From: Agmasoma carcini (nom. nud.)
Lineage: Eukaryota > Microsporidia > Thelohaniidae
NCBI GenBank assembly: GCA_029232285.1
Contig: JAOXFI010000003.1
Span: 1 to 64,000 of the forward strand
Reading direction: 5' to 3'
Length of the DNA stretch: 64,000 nt
Below, one piece after another: positions 41,645-50,769 of this stretch; position 1 is the stretch's first letter; every line of letters starts with the position of its first letter. The translations under genes were made by a program, and so were the position numbers. Under the pieces are notes generated by a model. That model made no database searches. It saw only the letters and a program-made list of their open reading frames with translations, and was not told the DNA's origin.

Positions 41645-41664
41645 ACGGTAAATTTTTTACTTCA
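41645..41664. promoter_or_regulatory. Shared 20-bp bidirectional start region (TBCC / Dph6)
   Basis: Only 20 bp separate the ATG of the TBCC-domain gene (minus) and the ATG of the Dph6 gene (plus). The segment reads ACGGTAAATTTTTTACTTCA. Its TAAATTTTTTA core is near-palindromic, so the same AAATTT-type element faces both starts at a similar distance. There is no space for other promoter elements. Role inferred. Confidence 0.6.
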
Positions 41665-42405
41665 ATGAGATTCGCAGCTCTGGTGAGTGGTGGTAAGGAT
41701 AGCATATATTCAGCCTGTAAAATAATAGATCAAGGTAATGAACTTGTTGTTATCGTTCATCTTTATTCCGATAACAGCTACGATGATTCATATATGTATC
41801 AGACCGTTGGTTCAGAGGTTGCATCTAAAATGGGTGAATGCTTTGGTGTACCAATTTTTTTATATAAAACTAACTGTAAAGCTAAAAACCAAGAACTTAT
41901 CTACAATAAAACAGCTGATGATGAGGTAGAAGACTTATATGTTGCTTTGAGTGAGGTTAAAAGAAAGTTTGATATTCAAGCCTTGTGTTCAGGTGCAATT
42001 TTATCTTCATATCAGAAAAATAGGGTTCAAAACGTGTGTGACAGAATAAATATCAAAAGCTTAGCTCCATTGTGGGAAAGAGAACAAAAAATATTACTTA
42101 AAGAAATGATTGAATACGGTATCAACGCTAGAATCGTAAAAATTGCAAGTCCAATATTTAATAAATCATGTCTAAACATGAATCTACAAGAAATTCTTGA
42201 TTTTATGGATTCGTTAAATGAAAAACATGAAATATTTTACTGTGGAGAAGGTGGTGAGTTTGAAACGATAGTTATAGATTGCAAATATTTCAATAAAAGA
42301 ATTGTGTTGAGTGAACCAACAATAAACAACCATCCAGAAGAGACTGAAGGCAATGGGATGGTGTTTTATTTAACATTTGATGATGTTAAAGTAGAAAATA
42401 AATAA
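41665..42405 (+). CDS. DPH6: Diphthine--ammonia ligase (Dph6)
   Basis: Dph6 carries out the last step of diphthamide synthesis on elongation factor 2, ATP-dependent amidation of diphthine. The 246-residue protein starts MRFAALVSGGKDSIYSACKI. The PP-loop motif SGGKDS is at residues 8-13 for ATP pyrophosphate binding, followed by the family's Rossmann-like alpha-hairpin unit. The conserved C-terminal block FYCGEGGEFETIVIDCKYF (around 190-210) corresponds to 'G-E-G-G-E-Y-E-T' of Dph6 proteins, then RIVLSEP. The linked RidA-like domain found in yeast Dph6 (685 residues) is absent, as in archaeal and short eukaryotic versions. Read-through from the divergent start; a plausible TBCC overlap in regulation. 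Confidence 0.9.
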   Translation: MRFAALVSGGKDSIYSACKIIDQGNELVVIVHLYSDNSYDDSYMYQTVGSEVASKMGECFGVPIFLYKTNCKAKNQELIYNKTADDEVEDLYVALSEVKRKFDIQALCSGAILSSYQKNRVQNVCDRINIKSLAPLWEREQKILLKEMIEYGINARIVKIASPIFNKSCLNMNLQEILDFMDSLNEKHEIFYCGEGGEFETIVIDCKYFNKRIVLSEPTINNHPEETEGNGMVFYLTFDDVKVENK

Positions 42406-42409
42406 AAAT

Positions 42410-42598
42410 TTATGATTTTTTTACAGAAACATTGAAAATTATTAACATTTACAGAAACATTATTTCTAGTGTTATCACACCTAACCATAATTATGGTTTG
42501 AATGCGTATTTCCAACCTGTCAATAATACAGGGCTTTCAACCCAAAAATAAATTTGTATTTTTTTAAATCTATTTAAATGTAAACAGAAAAATTTTCC
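42410..42598 (+). promoter_or_regulatory. Upstream region of proteasome beta5 gene
   Basis: Intergenic of about 190 bp. The direct upstream sequence is AAAACAGAAAAATTTTCC-ATG (the second half is the AAATTT-type element with a CC before the ATG), like those at Nse4 and Sld5-like genes. Nothing else recognised. Confidence 0.4.
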
Positions 42599-43294
42599 AT
42601 GGATAGGTTTTTAGAAAGAGACATTTCTAAGGTTGATTTAGAACATACAAGAAATTCTTTACCATCTAACGTATACCTTTCCAAAGGTACAACTACATTG
42701 GCCATGATTTATAATGGTGGTATTGTCGTTGCTGTTGACTCTAGGGCAACAATGGGTTCTTATATCTCTAACAAGTTCGTCGCAAAAGCAATAGAGATTG
42801 ATGATAGAATCCTTGGAACTATGGCAGGGTGTGCTGCTGATTGTCAATATTGGACTAGAGATGTTGCATGCTATGCCAAAAAATATTTCTTAGAGAACAA
42901 TGAACACGTTCCAATCAAAGAGGTTAGCTACTATCTCTCTAATAGGCTATTTGCTCTCAGAGGAAGAGGCCTATCAATTGGTACTTTTATAGCTGGGTAT
43001 GATGGAGATGAGCCAAATATATATCAAGTTTCAAGTGAAGGTGAATATATTAAAGTAGAAAAATACTTAAGTGTAGGAAGTGGTTCATTAATAGCATCTT
43101 CAATTCTTGCTGCTAATCACCATAATGATATGACTAAAGAGGAGGCTATCAAGGTTGGAAAGGATTCTATTATGGCAGCTGGTCACAGAGATTCGTATTC
43201 TGGTGGTACCATTACTGTGTACCATATTGATGCTAATGGAAGAGAGAAAATAGGTAGCTTTGATATTGATGCTTATAGGAGGGAAACTGAATGA
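42599..43294 (+). CDS. PRE2: 20S proteasome subunit beta5 (Pre2)
   Basis: Catalytic (chymotrypsin-like) beta5 subunit of the 20S proteasome, made as a precursor. 231 residues. The propeptide is about 30 residues and is cut at SKG-TTTLAM, so Thr 31 becomes the N-terminal nucleophile. The other catalytic residues are in place: Asp 47 (AVDSRAT) and Lys 63 (FVAKAIEI), and Met 75 in GTMAGCAADCQYW is the S1-pocket Met typical of beta5. Later blocks GRGLSIGTFIAGYDGDEPNIY, VGSGSLIASSIL and AGHRDSYSGG match beta5. Convergent with the next gene, with only 19 bp between stop codons. Confidence 0.95.
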   Translation: MDRFLERDISKVDLEHTRNSLPSNVYLSKGTTTLAMIYNGGIVVAVDSRATMGSYISNKFVAKAIEIDDRILGTMAGCAADCQYWTRDVACYAKKYFLENNEHVPIKEVSYYLSNRLFALRGRGLSIGTFIAGYDGDEPNIYQVSSEGEYIKVEKYLSVGSGSLIASSILAANHHNDMTKEEAIKVGKDSIMAAGHRDSYSGGTITVYHIDANGREKIGSFDIDAYRRETE

Positions 43295-43313
43295 ACATTT
43301 GAAAGTTGTTTTT

Positions 43314-43883
43314 TTATTGATAATTATTTATTATTTTCAAAATATCATATTTTTGCAAGTCTTTTTGCGAATTTTGATATTTGACCGAAAGCTGCATTTG
43401 TACATCAATTGATCCTAAAACCTCTACGTTATCAAATTTAGCTTTAATGTTTCCTAAATGGTCACGCTTTACTGCTGCGAACATGACTTTTGCTATTTCT
43501 GCACCATCTTCCATGGTTTTCATGTCCAAGGTTCCAACTAGACTAGGACTTACAACACATATATCGAAGATTTTCTTAAATGGGACTTTTTTAATATATT
43601 TGACGACATTTAAGTGATAATTTATCATTGAAAAGTTATCAAGTGTTGTTTGATGTACATCTTCGTTTGATATAAACACAGGAAGGACTTCATTTAGTAG
43701 TGAAAAGCCAACTGGAAGCGTTCCATTCTTTGTATTGAGAATAGAAACGGTTTTTTGCTTAAAATTATGACTTTCAAGGCAAATATTTATAAATTCAGCT
43801 GCAAGACTTGGGCTTAAATCAGTTGTGTTATTTTTTATAGGTCTTATTGGTTTAAGTTTGTTTAATGTATTTTTCAAAGTCAT
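43314..43883 (-). CDS. Unknown protein, 189 aa
   Basis: Intact minus-strand frame, not recognised. It has a mixed alpha/beta look: FKQKTVSILNTKNGTLPVGF, LPVFISNEDVHQTTLDNFSM, FKKIFDICVVSPSLVGTLDM, then KFDNVEVLGSIDVQMQLSVK near the C-terminus. There are no transmembrane segments, signal peptide or zinc ligands. The start at 43,883 is preceded on the minus strand by an ACAAAATTTATCC element, the same as other genes. I considered a ribosomal uL1-like or exosome RNase PH-type protein but the key motifs are not there. Confidence 0.8.
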   Translation of the reverse strand: MTLKNTLNKLKPIRPIKNNTTDLSPSLAAEFINICLESHNFKQKTVSILNTKNGTLPVGFSLLNEVLPVFISNEDVHQTTLDNFSMINYHLNVVKYIKKVPFKKIFDICVVSPSLVGTLDMKTMEDGAEIAKVMFAAVKRDHLGNIKAKFDNVEVLGSIDVQMQLSVKYQNSQKDLQKYDILKIINNYQ

Positions 43884-43919
43884 GGATAAATTTTGTTAGT
43901 TAGTATAGTATATGTTTAT

Positions 43920-44040
43920 TATTTTGATTAGTCAGATTAGTTAGTCAGTATGGTTAGTCAATATGGTTAGTCAGTATGGTTAGTCAATATGGTTAGTCAG
44001 TATAGTCAGTCAGATTAGTTAGTCAGTACAATCAGATAAG
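43920..44040. repeat. Minisatellite, TTAGTCAGTATGG-type
   Basis: About 120 bp of 13-bp units, TTAGTCAGTATGG and TTAGTCAATATGG, with a TTAGTCAGATTAG variant, just upstream of the 189-residue protein gene. Confidence 0.85.
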
Positions 44041-44044
44041 TTAT

Positions 44045-44580
44045 TTTGTTGTATTTTAATCTTAAAATAAATATTTGTGTAAATGGCTTGCTATGGTTCT
44101 ATTGAGCTAAATATGAAATATTTTAATTATAATTTTGTAATATCAAAAATCTAATTTTTCTAGTTTAATATCATGATTTTAATATGTAAAACAGCCCATA
44201 TAGATTAAAAACTATCCTTAAGTATATAAATGCTTGTCTTTGAAGTATTATGAATATCTAAGCTAACTTTCACATAACAATATTATAAGTCTAAACCTAA
44301 CTCATAATTTTCTAAATAATCTTATCAACTTGAATATATTTGTATATAATTTATTTAAAAACAAATAGACCCTTTCATAATCTTATTAATATTATAGTCT
44401 TAAGTACAAAAATATAATTATCATGATGGCTAGTTACTTTTTATAGAATACAGACTCATAATATGTCATATATTGATATTATACATATAAAAATGGTATT
44501 TACGACTTATATACCATTCTTAATATCTAATATGAACATCAATCTCGTTTATATTTAATCAATTATGCTCAAAATCTTAT
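44045..44580. other. Intergenic, nothing recognised
   Basis: AT-rich spacer between the minisatellite and the zinc-ribbon gene. No ORF, RNA or repeat supported. Confidence 0.4.
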
Positions 44581-44586
44581 AAATAG

Positions 44587-45267
44587 TTAATTATCAGATT
44601 CAAAGAACAATCTGAGCCTATAATAATATCTAGATAGCTTAATTTTATCATTTGAACTAAGAAAGTTCAGATCTTGAATGATCTTCCTTTGCTTTGAATT
44701 ATATATTATGAAGGCCAGTGACATAATAAATGGATCAACTGACTTAAAATGTGGTAAAATATTGCAATATTCATCAAAAGTTGTATCAATCACAAAGAAA
44801 GACCTTAAGCAACATTTAGCTCTATCAAAAATACAACCCAAAAACCCCGTTTTATTATAAGACGATTTAAAGGTATTACGAACTGCTTTAAGAAATTTAT
44901 ACTTTGATAATTGAGTATAATGATGAAAATCATTGAAAGTAATTGGTTTATCTTGTTCTTTGGCTAAGAAAAAAACAGATACTAAAATTTTATCAGTAAA
45001 TGACAGTCTTATGGCAAATTTTGTATTTTTCAAAATTTCTATTACATCAAATACCAAATATTCCATGTTCAAAAGATTTAATATTTTCTTTATGAACGAT
45101 ATTGATGATAAATCTTTTATAATATACATATTTTTAGGATTATCTTGCTTAAATGAGCTGTTATTTACATATTTTGGTATTTCGGCCGTCAATTGTTGAT
45201 TTTCTTGACATATACCACATAAAATGCAAATATTATCGCTATTAAAATCATGTGAACAGTTCGTCAT
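44587..45267 (-). CDS. Small zinc-ribbon protein, possibly TFIIB/Brf-like, 226 aa
   Basis: I take the start at 45,267 because a T-run/A-run element (AATTTTTTTTACTCCAAA) precedes it on the minus strand; the ATG at 45,291 would add eight residues. It starts MTNCSHDFNSDNICILCGIC, with Cys 4, His 6, Cys 14 and Cys 17 giving one possible zinc ribbon, like the N-terminus of TFIIB-type factors. The remainder (about 50-226) is all-helical and could be one or two cyclin-like folds: FIKKILNLLNMEYLVFDVIE, DKILVSVFFLAKEQDKPITF, SKYKFLKAVRNTFKSSY, and VDPFIMSLAFIIYNSKQRKI. This order (ribbon plus cyclin repeats) is that of TFIIB and Brf1, but I could not match a specific family member, and the single-gene length is short. 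Confidence 0.55.
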   Translation of the reverse strand: MTNCSHDFNSDNICILCGICQENQQLTAEIPKYVNNSSFKQDNPKNMYIIKDLSSISFIKKILNLLNMEYLVFDVIEILKNTKFAIRLSFTDKILVSVFFLAKEQDKPITFNDFHHYTQLSKYKFLKAVRNTFKSSYNKTGFLGCIFDRAKCCLRSFFVIDTTFDEYCNILPHFKSVDPFIMSLAFIIYNSKQRKIIQDLNFLSSNDKIKLSRYYYRLRLFFESDN

Positions 45268-45269
45268 TT

Positions 45270-45669
45270 TGGAGTAAAAAAAATTATTCATAGAATATAA
45301 ATTTTTTATAAATAAAACGTTAAATAGTCAAAAAAAATACATATTATCATTTTTTATCATTAATAGTATAACAATGCATTCTCAAATGTATTGATGGCTT
45401 TAATTATACTCATATTTAGTGCCAAGCGTTGTATTTTATCACATAAAGTTGCAAAATATGTTGTATATGGTTTTGTTTTAATTGAAACAAAAATAATCAT
45501 TAAAGATTATTTTATGTGCCATAATTACATCAAAGACCAATTATTTATATTTTACATCACATTCATAGGTTCATAAGTCTATTATTTGACTTGTGAATAA
45601 ATATTTGTTGCAATAAATCACCTATCAATAAAATTTTGTCTTATTTAAACACACTTTTTTTTTATTGCT
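45270..45669. other. Divergent intergenic region
   Basis: Spacer between the zinc-ribbon gene (minus) and the G6PD gene (plus). A 61-codon frame at 45,391-45,576 is hydrophobic and AT-driven without a start element; I do not call it. Confidence 0.4.
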
Positions 45670-46968
45670 ATGAAAAAACTTGTTATTCTTGGTGGGAGTG
45701 GAGATTTGACAAAAAGAAAACTAATCATGACATTAAGTGCGATGGATGTGTCCAACCTGTCTATTATACCTTATGGTAGATCTGATTTAACACATAACTA
45801 TCATAGCATCATATCTGAGTTCAAATGCTATGACAAAGAATTCCTTTCTAAAATAAAATATAAACAAGGCGAATTGACTGATATTGAAAAAATATCAGAG
45901 CTGGCCAACGAGGATACAATTTTTTACTTTGCAATACCGCCATCAACCTATAAAGCCGCTCTAAAAACGATGACAAATTTAAATTTTCAAGCCATAGCCA
46001 TAGAAAAGCCATTTGGTGAATCTTTCGACGATTTTAATAACATAAAACCACTAATTAATGATAAAATGCATTTCATTGATCATTATTTAGCTAAACCAAT
46101 CGTAATTTGTATTGATGATGTCTATGTTAAGAATCCAATCCTCAAATCCTTTCTTTCTTCTAATAATATAAGCGCCATCTATGGTTGTTTCCTTGAAACA
46201 CTTACGTCTGAAGGTAGACCCTACTTTGACAAGGAAGGTATTGTAAAGGATGTCATGCAAAATCATTTAATTGAATTACTCGGAGCAATATTTTCAAATT
46301 ATATTACAAATGATTTATCAAATTCTGAAAAACGTACGAAAATCTTTAAAACTTTGAATATTGATACCGAAACTGCTATATTTGGTCAATATAAAGGATA
46401 TAAGGAAGAAATGGGTAGAAATTCTAACACTGAGACTTTTTCATCGTTCTATCTGAAATCTTCATTATTAAATTTAACGAATGTGCCTATTTTATTATCT
46501 GCTGGTAAGGCCATGTCGGAAGCAAATGTTAAAATTGATTTTTATATAAAAAGGGAAGGATATATGGAGGCAGGGAGTATAATAAGTGATTGTGTCGAAA
46601 AGGACTTGTTTATACAATCAATTCCTGAGATATCTAAGCTTTTTATTACATTTTCATCTACCAAATCTGAAGTTTCACTTAATTCGGTTTCTATTATAGG
46701 TCAAAAGAAAAAATATATGTTAATGTCTGAAGAGGAGATGCTATGTCGTATGAATTGCAGATGTAGGAATTTTAAAAATTATGAGCTTATTTTTGATGGG
46801 TTGATCAATAATAATGAATTCCCTAGTGCAAAGCTTTGTGAAATTGAATCTTTGTGGAAATTATTTGATCCAATTATAAAAAAGGAAAAAAAGTTGTTTT
46901 ATTATGAAAAGCATGCAAAGCTTCCAAAAATAGCCCAAATGATGTTAGAAAGAATAAAAAGTCTTTAA
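45670..46968 (+). CDS. ZWF1: Glucose-6-phosphate 1-dehydrogenase
   Basis: First step of the oxidative pentose phosphate pathway, oxidising glucose 6-phosphate with NADP to the lactone and yielding NADPH. 432 residues, short against 480-515 in fungi and animals. The N-terminal Rossmann fold has GGSGDLTKRK at 8-17 (family: GASGDLAKRK, here with Ser/Thr changes), then EKPFGESFDD (the EKPFG block) around 112-121. The substrate-binding motif is FIDHYLAKP at about 135-143 (family RIDHYLGKE; the Arg, Gly and Glu are changed). The catalytic His is in QNHLIELLG (His 199). The C-terminal domain is shorter and divergent. Start immediately follows a T-run (TTTTTTTTTATTGCT). Confidence 0.88.
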   Translation: MKKLVILGGSGDLTKRKLIMTLSAMDVSNLSIIPYGRSDLTHNYHSIISEFKCYDKEFLSKIKYKQGELTDIEKISELANEDTIFYFAIPPSTYKAALKTMTNLNFQAIAIEKPFGESFDDFNNIKPLINDKMHFIDHYLAKPIVICIDDVYVKNPILKSFLSSNNISAIYGCFLETLTSEGRPYFDKEGIVKDVMQNHLIELLGAIFSNYITNDLSNSEKRTKIFKTLNIDTETAIFGQYKGYKEEMGRNSNTETFSSFYLKSSLLNLTNVPILLSAGKAMSEANVKIDFYIKREGYMEAGSIISDCVEKDLFIQSIPEISKLFITFSSTKSEVSLNSVSIIGQKKKYMLMSEEEMLCRMNCRCRNFKNYELIFDGLINNNEFPSAKLCEIESLWKLFDPIIKKEKKLFYYEKHAKLPKIAQMMLERIKSL

Positions 46969-46974
46969 AGATTG

Positions 46975-47340
46975 GTTTTATGTGACATTTATAAGTTTTT
47001 ATTATATTCAAATCTCAGAATTTTAAGATATTCAACAAGGTTATTGATCATATTATAAGTTATAACAGAGGAAATGTGTAATATAATTATATTTTGATGG
47101 TTTGACCAATCAATTTATTGTTATTAAGCAAATTTTCACTGTTAAAACACAAGTATTAACAAATACACTGCTTTGCAAAAAAGTAACATCCCAAAAATGA
47201 GGTAAAATTTTTATTGAATGAAAGAGAATAAATTCAAAAGGTAGTTTTTATATTTAACAATATAAGAACACCCTTTTAAAATATTTTTGTTCGTAATCAC
47301 ATTTTTCCTTTCTTAATTTCTAACTTTATTATTTCATTGA
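46975..47340. other. Intergenic, start of second transposon zone
   Basis: AT-rich spacer; no gene. Near 47,171-47,195 the text CTTTGCAAAAAAGTAACATC resembles a transposon-end sequence but I found no partner. Confidence 0.3.
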
Positions 47341-47349
47341 AATATTCAA

Positions 47350-47665
47350 CTACCTGAAGGTTTACAAGATTGATTTGTTTATAAACGCAGGGTTATGAAT
47401 AAACTTATAATTACAGAATTTAGAATATGAATGATACTTATCCGTCCAGATGAGAGAATTGTTTGCCACATGACTACATATTATTGAAATTAAAATTGAA
47501 GTCCTTTTGTTATCATTATAGTAATAAAAGCAGAGTAATAGAATACGCCCATTCACTTCTACAACACCGGTTTTATTGCTTTAATATTGTAATAAAGTGT
47601 TGTTTATCAATGTTAATAGTTTTGCACGGTCCACCTAACTTAAAATGAGAAAATCCGTTTTAGAT
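47350..47665 (-). mobile_element. Merlin/ISXO2-like transposase fragment
   Basis: Minus-strand fragments in order: GGPCKTINIDK near 47,620 (first catalytic block), a NRCCR-like basic stretch, RILLLCFYYYNDNKRTSILI, then SLIWTDKYHSYSKFCNYKFI (the second catalytic block) near 47,390-47,450. The region following, where 'NHxxNFVDP' would be, has decayed to HNPAFINKS. It is a dead DDE transposase of the type seen in the first 26 kb. Confidence 0.65.
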
Positions 47666-48199
47666 ATAAGATAGGCAAGGCTTAAAAAGAAAAAATAATT
47701 CTTATTTTGTTTATAACTAGATGGGCTAAATAGAACAACTTGACTGACCGGTGTTGCATTTTATTAAAACTTTTAAGGACAACAATAAATCTATTCTCTG
47801 ATCTTCAAAAATGATTTTTTATTGAAAGGTGTGTAGTCTACCTCTCATAATTTTATATTTCAACACCCCTAAGAAAATTGTCTTAATGTTTCATTAAAGA
47901 TCTTTAAGTATGAACAGATTCAGCGAAAATATAAGAAATCACATTTTAAAAGATCTAAACCTCATCAAATGTAAATGTAATTCTTTTCATTTATAGATCC
48001 TAGCAATTTCTCATATTCATCTTTTGATATTTAATAAAACGCAAAAAATCAAAAATTTTTATAAATATATTTTGTATAACTGAAAATAATAATAAAATGT
48101 TTTTTTAAAATTAGTATTACTAAAAATTGCACTTTAAATTTTAATAATCAAATTTAATATTTTACCAACATAATTGAAAATATATCGATTAAAATAGTT

Positions 48200-48530
48200 A
48201 AATCATATCAAAAACGTTGTCCTTCCACATCAGCTCAAGTAAATATAAAATTAATAGCCCTTCATATTAAATATTGTTTATAGTCTATTATAATAAGATT
48301 AATCATTAAACAAGCTATATTCATATAACTACACTATTCATCACTCAGGATTGTTGTTATTTTTCTGAAAACATTTTGTAAAATATGTAATAAGGTTGTT
48401 ACGCTCGTATCCTAACAAAATACATTGAAGTTTAAATATACCAAACTTGGTTTGATCAAAAATTATTCTTCATTGTATTTTTGCTTATAATTAAATATAG
48501 ATTCATCAATTTGGCAAATTATTCCTAAAC
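48200..48530 (-). mobile_element. Merlin/ISXO2-like transposase fragment
   Basis: On the minus strand: QIDESIFNYKQKYNEE (first catalytic block and the basic motif) near 48,515, then after about 150 bp TILSDE and CSYMNIACLMINL (second catalytic block) near 48,325. Internal stops. Same orientation as its neighbours at 47,350 and 49,280. Confidence 0.65.
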
Positions 48531-48619
48531 CACCTGGAATCATTCATGGGTTAGCAAAAACAGTTTTATTAATTCGTGTATTTACTAAGTTTTAGACAAA
48601 TTAAACTCCCTAAGTGTAG

Positions 48620-48870
48620 AGTTTGTGATATTTCTCAAACAACCTAAACATAGAATAATAAAATTTAGGGTATTTGAAGCCAAAGCGCGTACCGCGTATG
48701 GTCGGTGTGTATCACCGGGATTTGCTGCCTCTTTTGCTTGCTGTGTGTTTTTTGATAATCCGATTTTAAAAGTATTTTTTACAATCGGTAGACAAAAAGT
48801 AGTGTTAAATAAATCTGCTTTTTTAAGGTATCTTAAAATCACTAAAATTATTAGTTCATAACAAATATAG
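48620..48870. other. Open on both strands with a local G+C rise
   Basis: A stretch around 48,675-48,745 (AAGCGCGTACCGCGTATGGT, then GGTGTGTATCACCGGGATTT) is much richer in G+C than the surrounding sequence, and frames are open on both strands (78 codons plus, 96 codons minus). No family recognised on either strand. It may be an insert of different origin or part of an unknown element. Confidence 0.3.
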
Positions 48871-49279
48871 AACATATTTGTTAAAATACATGTTTAACTT
48901 ACCTAAGAGGGGTATTACAACCACAACTAAAATGATAGAATAAAGATTTTTAGTATATTGAATGATTTCATTAGTATTATTACGAATTCATCTTCAAAAT
49001 TAATATGTTAAGTTTTTTTGATTTTTCTACACAACAGGGAAATTGTAATCTTAAAAATCAACATGATTTAACTTAGTCGATAAATGAATACAACCCTATT
49101 ATGAAAACTTATAGCATATTTTTAACCATCAATAAAATCAGAATATATTAAATCTCTTATTAGAGCTCAATATAAGCCCAAATATACTCAAAAATACTAT
49201 TACATTTTTCTAAAATATTAAAATCTTCATATTATTGAATCATAAAATCTATCCACATCTAATCAAAATAATATTGTTC

Positions 49280-49660
49280 TAATCATTTGGGATAAGACTC
49301 TTTCACATTTTTTAATATTCATTTGAATTGATTTACAAAGAATCAATGTTTTAAGTATGAACACTATAATTAAAATCACAAAGTTTAAACTATGTTTGAT
49401 TATTAAATGAAATAGATTTAGATCATTTATATGAACATAGTTACACCATTCATCACTTTATATTATTAAAGATTCTCTACACATATTGCAGATTAAGGGT
49501 GAAAGTATAGCAAAACTTCTATTTGTCATCAATTTAGCAAAATTGTTAAAGATGAGTGTGCTGAATCCGCAATACCAAAAAGGCACATCATATAATATTC
49601 TTAACTATGATATTTTTTATATATAAACATAGATTCATCAATTTGATAAGCCACACTATA
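49280..49660 (-). mobile_element. Merlin/ISXO2-like transposase fragment
   Basis: Minus strand: QIDESMFIYKKYHS near 49,635 (first catalytic block), scraps of the middle part, and VHTxNIDSL (the HTxxIE-x-x-W region) near 49,340. Frame shifts and stops between. The third minus-strand Merlin-like fragment in a row in this zone. Confidence 0.6.
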
Positions 49661-49679
49661 ATACTTAGAAAAATTAGGG

Positions 49680-50740
49680 TATACAGTGTTGAAAAACAGG
49701 ATTGACAAAAAGTGTATATAGATACATGAAAAATTATTTTTATATCTTTGTGTAATTATTTAGTATGTCTACCTTTTGCATCGATGCAATCAATACACCT
49801 TGATTTCATTCTTTTTACCAGTTTTTGACAATAAATTTGAAGTATTTCACACCATATTTTTTCAAGTTTGTTTATATCTAAAACTTTATTATTTTTAACC
49901 ACAATATGTCCAAAGATGTTCGATTCAATTAAACAAATGTGCTGTCTTTTAAGCTTCTCAATATTTTTCGTTGAAAACAGCTGTTGCATGTTTGGAAGTA
50001 TGCTTAAGATCGTTGCCTTGTTAAAAATAGAATCATCCTTTTTTATTTTTTACAGAAATATTAACATATTGATATTAATCTATTCAATTTTTTACAAAAA
50101 CCACTTTTTAACACTATTTCAACTCCCAAAACTTTACCACCATCGTGCCTAACTTTCGATACAAGATGGTTGTAATTTAGTGATGTAGATACTCTCTGCT
50201 AGCAGAATTGTTGTTTACAAATAATTATAATGATGATTAATATGATCATAATATTTTATCCCAGGTGTTATTATAATATATACCCCTTTATAAGCCTTAA
50301 TCTGTTTATATGTAAAAATGCTCAATAAGGGTTTACGAACAGCAACACATTTTTAAAACCTTCTATATTGAGATAATCGGAATTATATTAGGGTTATATT
50401 CAATTCAAGTTTTTCGAGAATAGTTGCCATTTGAGAACAACCTGAACGTTATTTTTTGTTTATTGTGCCCTTATCTTGATGTTTTCTGCATATATCAGAC
50501 ACAATGCTGATAGAGAAATCTACCTTATCGGCTATCTCTTTAAGTTTTAGATTCTGGTGTCTAAAAGCAATCATTTGATCTTTAACAAAGTCTGATGCGT
50601 GTTTACCCATTATATTATATTTAAAAATATATAATTTTATATCATAAAACCCCCAAATATAAACATAGCTACACAGATCATTTATACACAAGTTTTTTTT
50701 GATATATTTTATTTGCACAACACTTAGACAAATTAAGATT
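49680..50740 (-). mobile_element. Tc1/mariner-like transposon relic
   Basis: Minus strand. The N-terminal helix-turn-helix (50,449-50,610) reads KHASDFVKDQMIAFRHQNLK and then LKEIADKVDFSISIVSDICRKHQDKG, as in Tc1-type paired-like DNA-binding domains. The C-terminal end (49,756-49,900) reads KIWCEILQIYCQKLVKRMKS and ends with AKGRHTK, the 'W-x-x-I-P...L-x-x-S-M-x-x-R...A-x-G-G-H-T-K-Y' signature of Tc1/mariner transposases. The catalytic DDE middle is decayed. Candidate ends are TTGACAAAAAGTGTATATAG near 49,698 and, on the complement, ATCAAAAAAAACTTGTGTATAAA near 50,700, an imperfect inverted pair. Dead copy. Confidence 0.75.
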
Positions 50741-50769
50741 ACGAATAGTCGTAGCTTGTGAAACATTTT

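Noticed and set aside
45391..45576. 61-codon hydrophobic plus-strand frame
   Set aside because: AT-driven composition, no start element, lies in the intergenic gap between two divergent genes.
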